Source: Peptidiphaga gingivicola
GTDB taxonomy: Bacteria; Actinomycetota; Actinomycetes; Actinomycetales; Actinomycetaceae
Direction of reading: 5' to 3'
Length of the DNA stretch: 64,000 nt
Assembly (NCBI RefSeq): GCF_001652275.1
Contig: NZ_LVZK01000001.1
Span: forward strand, 62,001-126,000
Part shown: positions 53,593 through 61,594 of the stretch, one piece after another
Numbering within the stretch: position 1 is the stretch's first letter
Layout: each line of letters begins with the position of its first letter
Position numbers and translations under genes: made by a program
The notes under the pieces: model-generated
Database searches by the model: none
The model's input: only the letters and a program-made list of their open reading frames with translations
Told to the model about the DNA's origin: nothing

Positions 53593-54711
53593 TTAGTATT
53601 GTCCGATTTGGGTGGTGCGTCCGCGCCCGTCGCGGCAGTAGGCCGCCCCAGAGACAAGGACCCAACACTGGAGGCTTCTGTAGGAGCCCGAGTAGCTTTT
53701 GACTTTCCCGAAAGTGTCGATGGGCGTGAGCCTGGTTTTGATGAAACCGTCGCGAGGATCAAAGGGCCGAAAGTCAATGAAGACGAGTTTTCCGTCGGAG
53801 GTCATCCCCATCTGCCCTGAGATTTCTTGTAGTCTGGTCGAGACTTTCAAGGCAACGGGCCCGGTCGGGATCGGCTTCCTGGAACCTTCAAGGTTGCCCC
53901 AGCAGTGGATCGAGGCGTCCGCCAAAAGCGCACACGTCATTCCGCCTCGCTCATCGAGTAGTTTGACGGCGGGTTGGGGCAAGGGAACCTTTGCCACGCT
54001 CTGTCCCGATTCGACATCGATCCCGTCGGGGACGCCGACCTCGCCGAACCGATTCTTTCCCCAACAGTAGACCGACCCGCTGTCTCCACGCGCACACGTA
54101 GTCTCGTTGGAGGCGTGGACCTGCTTGATGCCCTCGGGCAGATTGACCCGCACAGTAGCCTTCAGCCCATACCGATAGTGCACATGCAGCTCGGGCTCAC
54201 GCCCGACGCCGCTTGCCTGCCCATAGGCGTCGTTCCCCCAACAATGGACCGATCCGTCCACGATCGCGCAGCCATGGCGACGCCCGACGGCGATCGAGGA
54301 CGCCGGACCGGGCAAAGCAATCGTCGTCGGCTGGTGGAAGTAACTGATGTCAAAATTAGGGGAAATTTGCCCCATATCGTTGGGGCCGAGGCAACGAACG
54401 TCGCCCTTCCTGCCCAGAAAACACAGATTGTCCGTGTCTCGTTTGAGCGACGTGACGTCGCCGACATGATCGACGCTCAAAAGAACAGGATCTTCATCTC
54501 GTTCGTCCGGAGGCGTCGACGCGTAGTCAAGCTGAAAACAGCGAAGAGCCCCGCCCGAAGTCACAGTGCAAACAGACTGATCGTCCGACACTATCTGACC
54601 AAAATCAGTCCGATAGCTTCTAGGAGACGAACACCCCCAGACCACAACCAGCAACGACACCAAGAAAGCCTGCAGTGACTTGTAACGAATAGTGAACGGT
54701 TTCGGAGACAC
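53593..54711 (-). CDS. RCC1-like repeat lipoprotein, copy a
   Basis: The product has 372 residues. The lipobox VVWGC (Cys about 27) marks a lipoprotein. Paired-Cys repeats GCAIVDGSVHCWGNDAYGQ, TCARGDSGSVYCWGKNRFGE and TCALLADASIHCWGN are RCC1-type blades. It ends RTTQIGQY, matching copy b. GTG start 1 base after the stop of the 833-residue gene, so translation is probably coupled. A surface propeller that binds or displays a partner is a reasonable inference. Confidence 0.75.
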   Translation of the reverse strand: MSPKPFTIRYKSLQAFLVSLLVVVWGCSSPRSYRTDFGQIVSDDQSVCTVTSGGALRCFQLDYASTPPDERDEDPVLLSVDHVGDVTSLKRDTDNLCFLGRKGDVRCLGPNDMGQISPNFDISYFHQPTTIALPGPASSIAVGRRHGCAIVDGSVHCWGNDAYGQASGVGREPELHVHYRYGLKATVRVNLPEGIKQVHASNETTCARGDSGSVYCWGKNRFGEVGVPDGIDVESGQSVAKVPLPQPAVKLLDERGGMTCALLADASIHCWGNLEGSRKPIPTGPVALKVSTRLQEISGQMGMTSDGKLVFIDFRPFDPRDGFIKTRLTPIDTFGKVKSYSGSYRSLQCWVLVSGAAYCRDGRGRTTQIGQY

Positions 54712-54712
54712 T

Positions 54713-57214
54713 TCACGGCCTCCAGCTTAGAAGGAACCGGTTGTATTGTTGGACTCTTAAACGGTCTCCCTCAAATTTTCCAGTGTTTGGATCGATTTTT
54801 ATCAACCAATTCCCGTTTCGGTCCATAAAGCGTGAGTCTTCATCATCTATTCCGTTATTAAACGCATTTAATTCATTTTGCCACCCAGAAACATTATTAA
54901 CTATCACATGACTGAGCATGCGCCTACTGATTGTTGAAACATCAGCTGAAGTGTTAGCGTTATCTGCGTTATGTTCTTGATACACGTTTTTTACGTGATC
55001 ATTGAATTCAACGGAAGGTCGCAAAGCGTAGCCGGTGCTAATAACCTCGCCGATAACAGGAATGTGGCCTACTTTTTGGACCAACACAGACATTGCATTC
55101 GCCGTGGTCGCCTCCTTGCGGTCTAGTTCCCCCGCTTGTGCCGCGTCGGAGGCGAGACCTCCACCTTTGATAGCCGAGAACATACTTTGATATTTATCAC
55201 ACGTCTCTTTTATGTCTTGACGAATATTGGCCGAATCTGCGTGCGATACCGTTGCCGCTCTACCGTATATATCTTTTAAATCCGATTCTAGATTCGCCTC
55301 TAGTGACTCGGTTAGCGTCTTCATTGAGGATTTACTAGCTCCGATGTCCTTGAAAAAATCGGATTTTCCCTCGAATAGCGCTGTCGTTCCCGCTTTGGTC
55401 AAAGACAGGCTGTATTCTCCGTTTTGTTGGTTTCCATGGGGCGCACCCGGAACGCCGGTGTAGCCTTTCAGCTCGCTAGCAAGATCTTTAGAATACTCCT
55501 TCAGGATATCGCCCGCTTTTTCCCTCAGTTCAACGTTGCCGTACCCAAAGGCGTCTTGTCCCTTGAAAGTCGCATCTGAGCGTTTTAAACCATCCGTATA
55601 TCCTTGCAAGTAATCCCGGGCAACGAGGGAGGACTCTTTATGGGTCTTATCGGAGCTCACTTCATCTAACAGATTTGCAAGCGTTTTGCCGCGATCAACA
55701 TAGAGGGCCTCAGTGGTTCCTGGCAGGGGAACGAAGTGACGATTTCCAACAAGGTAACGCGTCATGCTTATAGGGTACTTGACAGGTCGTTTTTCATCGC
55801 CAGATTCAGCTATTTCGTACGGACCATTGCTGGCAAGAAAAGTCCTGGCCGCATCTGGATTGCCGTCCATCGCAACAAGCATATTATGCACGGGATCCCA
55901 TGTTGTTGTTTTAGGCGTATAGATGTCTGAATGATAGTTATTTGCCTCTTGCGGATTCTCATAATCCCATTTGACGATATCGCGGCCTATTGCGTGGGGA
56001 CCATTTAGGAAAGGATCGCCTAAGGCTAGTTCACTGTGAGTCTGCGCAGAATTCGCTATCGCCCCAGAGATGAGCATGTATCCCGATGCGCCCGCGTTAT
56101 CTAGATTCGCGCCGCCAATCCAGCGCTTGTTTCCTGCTTTCTTGAGGTCATCAAGGTATTTATCCCGACTTTCATCGATCAATGTTCCGTCGGAACTCGT
56201 TAAGTACTTCGCTCCCGAATTCCAGGAATTCCATACGCTGCTTTCCTCTTCACTCAAGCCTTTGCGGATGCCGCCTGTGCCAAGGATGATTGCGGAACCG
56301 ATGCTTGTTCGCGTGGCCTGAACCGTCTCCTGCGGGAAAGCCCCGTGGCTTCCATCTAGCTGGGAGACAAGTTTGATTGCGTTGTTGGCGCCGAACCTCC
56401 AAGCGAAGGCATTGGCGAAAAATGGGTCCTTCGCCATTCGTTCGCCGTATGCGGCATTGAAAGAGTCGAGATCCTTCTGGCTGATGTTGCCTTTCAGCTT
56501 GCCGTCTTTCGTCAGAAACACCTTGGCCGCCTTGTCGGCGTCCGCTCTGGCGTCCTCCCAACGCGCTTGAGCCGCCAAAACGCCTCCGCTTCCTCCAAAG
56601 AGCTCGACTCCCAGGTTGTTGCGGTCAATCGACCCGCTGCCCTCGCCGGCAACCCGCGACTTGGGCGCGAAAGACTCAGCAAGGCCGAAGATAGAATCGC
56701 CTGTGCTCTTGGCTAGCTCATTGAGAGAACGGACGGCGGCCTCGTACTTGGCTTTCGCCTCTTTCTGCGTCTTTTCACAAGCCTCGTCCGCCTTGGCTCT
56801 GTCTTTTTCGTATTCGTCGTCGTCCCCCGGATACAATCCCGCCTTCAATTGAATCGCCAACTCGGCGATCCTGCGAAGATGAACCGTCCTGGCCTCGTCC
56901 CAATCATGCTGGAGTCCAGTAATGGCGCTACGGGTTTTGGCATGTTCTTGCACATATTTGTCCAGAAGAGCAGGAATCTTCGGATGCAGATCAATGGCCT
57001 TCTGGATCGCCTTTTGTAAGAAAGTGGCCTGACCCTGATGGGCGGTAGCCGCGAGCCCTGTCCATCCTTCGACCTCGCCGCCGACGGCGATGACCTGGGT
57101 GTCTTGCATCGCTGCGCCGGCATTGGCGATGCCTTTGCCCAGCTGCAGAATGCCCTCGCCAGAGTCCTTCAGATTGGGCAATGCCTCCTCGCCGGGAACG
57201 TCGCTCCACGTCAT
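54713..57214 (-). CDS. Large WXG-type helical protein, 833 aa
   Basis: The product has 833 residues, no signal peptide. Residues about 20-110 resemble a WXG100 module: helices around VEGWTGLAATAHQGQ (W-x-G-x-AA turn at about 51-56). The remainder is mainly helical, with motifs YNxx-like NAAYGERMAKDPFFANAF and WDPVHNMLVAMDGNP, resembling large actinobacterial ESX-associated proteins of the DUF6571 type by overall look. The 3' half is much richer in A+T (30-47% G+C near the end) than the 5' half (about 60%), so the C-terminus may have been exchanged. ATG overlaps the previous stop as ATGA. Candidate secreted effector; function unknown. Confidence 0.6.
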   Translation of the reverse strand: MTWSDVPGEEALPNLKDSGEGILQLGKGIANAGAAMQDTQVIAVGGEVEGWTGLAATAHQGQATFLQKAIQKAIDLHPKIPALLDKYVQEHAKTRSAITGLQHDWDEARTVHLRRIAELAIQLKAGLYPGDDDEYEKDRAKADEACEKTQKEAKAKYEAAVRSLNELAKSTGDSIFGLAESFAPKSRVAGEGSGSIDRNNLGVELFGGSGGVLAAQARWEDARADADKAAKVFLTKDGKLKGNISQKDLDSFNAAYGERMAKDPFFANAFAWRFGANNAIKLVSQLDGSHGAFPQETVQATRTSIGSAIILGTGGIRKGLSEEESSVWNSWNSGAKYLTSSDGTLIDESRDKYLDDLKKAGNKRWIGGANLDNAGASGYMLISGAIANSAQTHSELALGDPFLNGPHAIGRDIVKWDYENPQEANNYHSDIYTPKTTTWDPVHNMLVAMDGNPDAARTFLASNGPYEIAESGDEKRPVKYPISMTRYLVGNRHFVPLPGTTEALYVDRGKTLANLLDEVSSDKTHKESSLVARDYLQGYTDGLKRSDATFKGQDAFGYGNVELREKAGDILKEYSKDLASELKGYTGVPGAPHGNQQNGEYSLSLTKAGTTALFEGKSDFFKDIGASKSSMKTLTESLEANLESDLKDIYGRAATVSHADSANIRQDIKETCDKYQSMFSAIKGGGLASDAAQAGELDRKEATTANAMSVLVQKVGHIPVIGEVISTGYALRPSVEFNDHVKNVYQEHNADNANTSADVSTISRRMLSHVIVNNVSGWQNELNAFNNGIDDEDSRFMDRNGNWLIKIDPNTGKFEGDRLRVQQYNRFLLSWRP

Positions 57215-57552
57215 TTGCCCGTATCCTTCCCGATTGAGCCGCGCATGAAATCGAAGTCTCGAACGGCCTTGTGCTCAGCCTGATCGTAGTTTGCCGTCGC
57301 TTCCTTCACACCAGAGCCGAGAGTCGCGCACGCGTCGGAAAACTCGAGGCAGCCCGCTCTCATCAGTTTGACGAAATGCAAGCATGCTTTGAACAAGTGC
57401 TCCGAATCCTCAAGGACGGGGTCTTTGACGACGTCGCATTCGCCCTCCAATTCGGCGTAGCCAAAGCCGATGCTGATGAACGTCTCAGAATCCGTCCAAT
57501 GTCCCTTTGCCGTGATTCCCGCCCTGTCGCGGTCAAAGCTGAGGTCGCTCAT
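57211..57552 (-). CDS. Small helical partner of the 833-aa protein
   Basis: The product has 113 residues. After a short strand-rich start (ISIGFGYAELEGE) the C-terminal 70 residues are helical. Size and gene position immediately before a large WXG-type protein match ESX small partners, although there is no W-x-G. ATG at 57552 with GGAAGGAAGG upstream. The stop overlaps the start of the next gene. A TATACT (minus strand, 57629-57634) about 75 bases upstream may be its -10 element. Confidence 0.55.
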   Translation of the reverse strand: MSDLSFDRDRAGITAKGHWTDSETFISIGFGYAELEGECDVVKDPVLEDSEHLFKACLHFVKLMRAGCLEFSDACATLGSGVKEATANYDQAEHKAVRDFDFMRGSIGKDTGK

Positions 57553-57811
57553 GCGCGCGCCTTCCTTCCAGGAGCTTAACGTGACATCCAAACCCTAGCA
57601 CGGCGGTAACGCTTCCGCAGGCTGTTTCAGTATACGGGCTGCAATATGGCTCACAGACCGCGCCTCGACGCCGATGCCCCGCGGCTGCTCGTTGCATGAT
57701 TCCTCCAGCTTCATTGAGCACTTTCATCCGGCAAGTCAGATACATCGCCCAATCTATGGCGCTGAAGTTCCGGCAGAAGCGGAAGTCAATGAAGAGGGTT
57801 CCACCGGAAAG
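57553..57811. other. Intergenic region inside the accessory locus
   Basis: It separates the WXG/DUF1023/lipoprotein cassette from the large-protein genes. It contains the candidate -10 TATACT (57629-57634, minus strand). No gene supported. Confidence 0.4.
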
Positions 57812-58429
57812 TTACGTGCTTGGCGACATTGCACTCGGCGATGGCGTTTCCTGTTGAGGAGTAAAAGGCACCGTCGGCACGCCCTTCAGAGGCGGCGGAT
57901 CGTCTATTTTCGTCGCAGACGGGCGGCACCCCGAGACGAAGTGGAAAGAGATGCCTTTCGTCGGATGCGCGCTCAGTATCAAGAATCCGCCGTTCTTCGA
58001 ATCTGACCAGCCGAAACCGGTGACGTTGTCCCTTTCGTCGTCTTGCTGTTCTATCTTCAGCCCCGCCTTTTCGATCGTTTTTTTGGCGATGGCCCTGATC
58101 TTCGCGGGAGGAACTGAGACTTGAGTTTCGTAGACTGCACTCATGTACTCGCGCCCATCGGTTTTCGTTTCGCACAAAGTGAGCTCATTGGCACCTTCAG
58201 CCGCGTAGTGCTGCCCGCCGCCGTCTGCGAGGAGCCGACGCATGAACTCTTCGATTGCCGGAACGGTCTTGCGCTGGTAGTCTTCGATCGTCTGGCGGTC
58301 CCAATAGTCCTTCGAACCTTGACCGAATAATTCGCCTGCGCCCGGCTTGGACATGTCTTCCGCGCAGCCAGCCGTCAGCCTAAGAATCAGCGCAAAAACG
58401 AACCACCGCCGAGTGCGAGCAGCTCTCAT
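57812..58429 (-). CDS. Lipoprotein paired with DUF1023 hydrolase, copy 2
   Basis: The product has 205 residues. The N-terminus MRAARTRRW leads a short hydrophobic stretch and the lipobox LTAGC (Cys about 22). The middle carries a paired-Cys pattern (LTLCET and VSGCRPS about 85 residues apart), and the last 30 residues are Pro/Ser-rich. The order of elements is that of the lipoprotein at 3141-3830. Start: ATG at 58429 overlapping the DUF1023 stop as ATGA. Confidence 0.65.
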   Translation of the reverse strand: MRAARTRRWFVFALILRLTAGCAEDMSKPGAGELFGQGSKDYWDRQTIEDYQRKTVPAIEEFMRRLLADGGGQHYAAEGANELTLCETKTDGREYMSAVYETQVSVPPAKIRAIAKKTIEKAGLKIEQQDDERDNVTGFGWSDSKNGGFLILSAHPTKGISFHFVSGCRPSATKIDDPPPLKGVPTVPFTPQQETPSPSAMSPST

Positions 58430-60135
58430 TTCTCCCCCTCGGGTTCCATGCCGCCCATAATGCGCGAAATGTCCTTTAGGCTTCCCGTTCCCGTTTTGAG
58501 GTACTCGGAGTGGCGGCCAAAGGGATTGTCGTCTCCTTTGCTGCAGAACTTCGTTACGCCGTTTCCAGCCCCCGTTGGAATGTACTTGCACTGGGAGTCG
58601 TTTTCGGGATTGTTGGCCAGGTGTTTGAATCCTCGCATTTCCATCGGGTCCTTGCCGAAGGATCCGTCCGGCCCAATACCCTGAACGTAGTCATTTGTAT
58701 TCACGCCGGAGACGTAGGTTTGACCGTCGATGTTGTACTCGCGAACGTCTTGGACGCCGGATCCCGGCGAGCCATACAGGGCGATGTTGTGGACCGTGCC
58801 CTCACGCACCTTGCCGACGGCGATCCCGGCCATGGTCGATCCGTAGGAGTGCGCCCCAACGTTTATCTCCGCTTTGGGAACGCCCATCGCCTGCCGAGAG
58901 GTCTGCACCCCCTCCATGAATCTGTCCATCTTAGGCGCGGCCTTTTCGGCCAGATCCGTGGTGGCAACTTCCGCATTCTGCGGCGTCCGGTACATCCACG
59001 CGACGGTCGCTATATCCCCTTTGTCATGGATCCCCGCGCTGCTTGAATGGTTCCTCGACTCTTCAAAAGTCGTATTTCGGACCTTTTGCGCATCGTTAAT
59101 CAGACCGTCCATATTGTCACCCACGGTGTTGTTCATCCCAGGCACCACCATCTGAACAGTCTTTGCGCGGTCGACGTCACCCAAGGCGACACCCGCTTGA
59201 ACTCGCGAACTCGACTTTGTATCAAGATAAATCAGACTTTGACGCGTCTTACTCGGGTTGGAGGCAACGTCTGAGTCATTCTTTTCGAGGATCTTCTGGA
59301 GCCCCTCGAGGTCGCCAAGCTTCTTTCTGTAGCGATTGTAGTCATTGGTCGCATTCAGGTACTCCAGACTGTCCTTGCCGACGGTCGATTCCGCTTTATC
59401 CATCCTGGACTTCGCCTCGGCTACATTGCTTTTCATTTCCGCGATCTCCTGAGGCAGACGAGCGCGGTTGGCTTTGTCTCGCCATTCCATGGGGATGCCG
59501 TCGCGGTTGCCGATCAGTTCCGGATGCTCGCGAACCATGTTTTCCTTTTCGCTGTCCGTAAGGCCGGACCACCAGGCCGCACTCTCCCCCATCGTCCATC
59601 CTTTCTGCGGAAGGTCCGGCAGACCGGGGCTTGTCGAGAACCCTTCCTCCGAGGACTTGTAAGAGCCGTCGGCCACGGCGGTCAGCCTCGTGTAATAAGC
59701 CTCGTCTATGCTGTCGGCATTCTCCAGAACGCCCTTGATCATCGGCTTCAGCTCCGCCGCCGCGGATGCGAATTCATCCTCACTCTGACCGGAATCCGAT
59801 ATGAGCCGACCGTCCCTGATTTCCAGCCCATGGGTCTTCGCTTTCTGCTTGCATTCGAGGATCAACGTCTGTACCGTCCACACGCCGTCGGCCATTTGAG
59901 CCATCGCCATCATCGTCTCCGAAACATCGTTGATCAAATAGCTGATTCGAGCCTCGAACTGTTGCAACGCGTATAAGATCGCGTCAGCCGTCAGGCCTCT
60001 CGAGGTTACCGTCATTTCCATAGACTGCAGCTTCTCGTACGCCTCAATGAGCTGCTTGCGCCGGGCCCGCAGGGGCTCAAGCTGAACCTTCAATCGATCC
60101 TGACGCCATTCTATGGCGTCCCTCCAGCTAGTCAT
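58426..60135 (-). CDS. DUF1023 (Abhydrolase_8) protein with helical N-terminal domain, copy 2
   Basis: The product has 569 residues. Residues about 1-300 are helical, with an EE/KK-rich coiled-coil, and share with the first copy the segment WWSGLTDSEKENMVREHPELIGNRDGIP (first copy: WWTAMSVEDQKKIIKEHPDWIGNLDGIP, cut here). The hydrolase domain has VPGMNNTV, AHSYGSTMAG (Ser about 430), a candidate Asp about 482 in NTNDYV and His about 542 in GRHSEYL. ATG at 60135 overlaps the stop of the WXG-like gene as TGATG. Confidence 0.8.
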   Translation of the reverse strand: MTSWRDAIEWRQDRLKVQLEPLRARRKQLIEAYEKLQSMEMTVTSRGLTADAILYALQQFEARISYLINDVSETMMAMAQMADGVWTVQTLILECKQKAKTHGLEIRDGRLISDSGQSEDEFASAAAELKPMIKGVLENADSIDEAYYTRLTAVADGSYKSSEEGFSTSPGLPDLPQKGWTMGESAAWWSGLTDSEKENMVREHPELIGNRDGIPMEWRDKANRARLPQEIAEMKSNVAEAKSRMDKAESTVGKDSLEYLNATNDYNRYRKKLGDLEGLQKILEKNDSDVASNPSKTRQSLIYLDTKSSSRVQAGVALGDVDRAKTVQMVVPGMNNTVGDNMDGLINDAQKVRNTTFEESRNHSSSAGIHDKGDIATVAWMYRTPQNAEVATTDLAEKAAPKMDRFMEGVQTSRQAMGVPKAEINVGAHSYGSTMAGIAVGKVREGTVHNIALYGSPGSGVQDVREYNIDGQTYVSGVNTNDYVQGIGPDGSFGKDPMEMRGFKHLANNPENDSQCKYIPTGAGNGVTKFCSKGDDNPFGRHSEYLKTGTGSLKDISRIMGGMEPEGEK

Positions 60136-60488
60136 CAGACGATCCTTGCTTTCCCCTTGGATCCAGGCTTGGCCTTCAGATATCCCTTGACATGCTCCAG
60201 AATCCGGTCCATCGCCGCGGCAGATTCTTGGTCAGTGCCCGCCATGGACTTGATCGCCTCCTCGACGTCGCTTTTAAACTGGCCAATATCGGCCATTAGC
60301 GACCTGCATCGAGAGTCTATCGCTTCGCCGGCGCGCTCCGAGGCCGAAACACTCGATGCGCCGGGAATGCCCCGGGCCGCCTCTCGAACCGGGGTTTCGA
60401 CGTCGCCCGTCCCAGGATTTTGGACGAGCTCGCCAGCACCGGACGCCAGCATATAGTACTCGGCGTCGACAATATAGATGTCGCTCAC
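60135..60488 (-). CDS. WXG100-like small protein heading the second cassette
   Basis: The product has 117 residues. After SDIYIVDAEYYMLA the body is helical, with SLMADIGQFKSDVEEAIKSM resembling the second WXG100 helix. No exact W-x-G. Start: GTG at 60488 with AAGGAG 6 bases upstream. It sits first in the operon, unlike the first cassette where the small gene is last. Confidence 0.55.
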   Translation of the reverse strand: MSDIYIVDAEYYMLASGAGELVQNPGTGDVETPVREAARGIPGASSVSASERAGEAIDSRCRSLMADIGQFKSDVEEAIKSMAGTDQESAAAMDRILEHVKGYLKAKPGSKGKARIV

Positions 60489-60522
60489 AGTAACTCCTTG
60501 CGTGATTGGCTTGTATAAACAC

Positions 60523-60551
60523 AACCTATACCCGACACAAATGGTTGTCAA
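60523..60551 (-). promoter_or_regulatory. Promoter of the second effector-like cassette
   Basis: On the minus strand a perfect -35 TTGACA (60551-60546) is followed after 17 bases by TAGGTT (60528-60523), or after 15 by TATAGG. It lies 35 bases upstream of the GTG at 60488, so it is well placed to drive the whole locus. Confidence 0.65.
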
Positions 60552-61594
60552 GAGCGTCACCCTACCGATTTTCGCCAGCCAGCTTGCGCCTCTAGAAAAC
60601 GTTGATTTAACAAAGTTTAATCGCCACCCTTCCTTGAGTGCGCCCCGACCAATGAAATGCCCCTTTAAGTCACCCTTCCCATTCATACAACTATAACAAT
60701 CGGGCCACCTCGATGCCGAACTTCAGCAGCGAAACAGAAGCACACAGACAAAAGGAGGAGATAGGCAGCGAAATAGTGCTTTCGTGCTATGAAAATTGCT
60801 TCCCGCCTCGTCGCGAACTGATTAGGATCGCACAGGATTAGACACGCACCGGTTCGATGCGCCGATTTTCCGAACCACAACACCCGTGGCCGCAAGAACT
60901 GCACGATTCGGAAGGGGCCGTGCTTCTTCGCGCTGGCGCGGTCGCTCCGCCCCTCGCCGTCCCTCGGAATCGCCAAATGCCCTTTCGGGATCTCGGCACT
61001 CGCGCAAGTCTCCAGGCCCAGACCGAGGTTGCATTCGACAGCGGCAAAGTATCGACATAACGGGGGCGCCGACAGCACGAAGTCCTGCCGTCGAAGCAAA
61101 GGGACATCGGCAAGACAGCCGCCGGCAAAACACCAACGAGGCGACCGCCGGCAAAACACCAACGAGACGGCCGCCGGCAAAACACCAACGAGACGACCAC
61201 CGGCAAAACACCAACGAGACGGCCGCCGGCAAAACACCAACGAGACGGCCGCCGGCAAAACACTAACGAGACGACCACCGGCAAAACACCAACGAGACGG
61301 CCGCCATAACATCGGCAAGACCGCTGCACGCGCCAAACCATTCGGAGCTCTCGGGGCTCTCTCAGAGCTTTCAGAAGGGCTAGGCCGGGTCAGGGCCGGT
61401 CCCAGTTCTCAAGACTCGCTGCGCGCCTGAGAAAGCCCTCAAGGCTCTCGGAAGAACTCACCGAGTTCAGAGCTGGCTGACTTCATAACTAGCAGAGCTC
61501 CCAGAGCTGGCTGAGTCTCAGAACTGGACGAGTTTCAAGCTCGCCAAGTCCTAAAGCGCTCTCGGAGCCGGACCTCAGAGCGCTCCCTGAGTCT
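60552..61594. other. Long intergenic region, repeat-rich
   Basis: More than 1 kb without a supported gene between the accessory locus and the RAMA-domain gene. It holds the 26-bp array (61118-61306) and, from 61340 to 61590, degenerate GAGCTC/CAGAGCTGG-type short repeats. Open frames crossing the array exist only because the repeat lacks stops. Confidence 0.5.
61118..61306. repeat. 26-bp tandem array (VNTR), seven copies
   Basis: GGCAAAACACCAACGAGACG (first 20 of 26 bases) begins at 61124, 61150, 61176, 61202, 61228, 61254 and 61280. Copies vary only at a few positions (GACGGCCGCC versus GACGACCACC at the end). Flanks carry decayed copies (CATCGGCAAGAC). No coding frame is maintained by a 26-bp period, so it is non-coding. 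Confidence 0.85.

Noticed and set aside
60683-61341. Repeat-rich open frames across the 26-bp array
   Set aside because: A 26-bp period does not hold a frame; all frames are open because the unit lacks stops.
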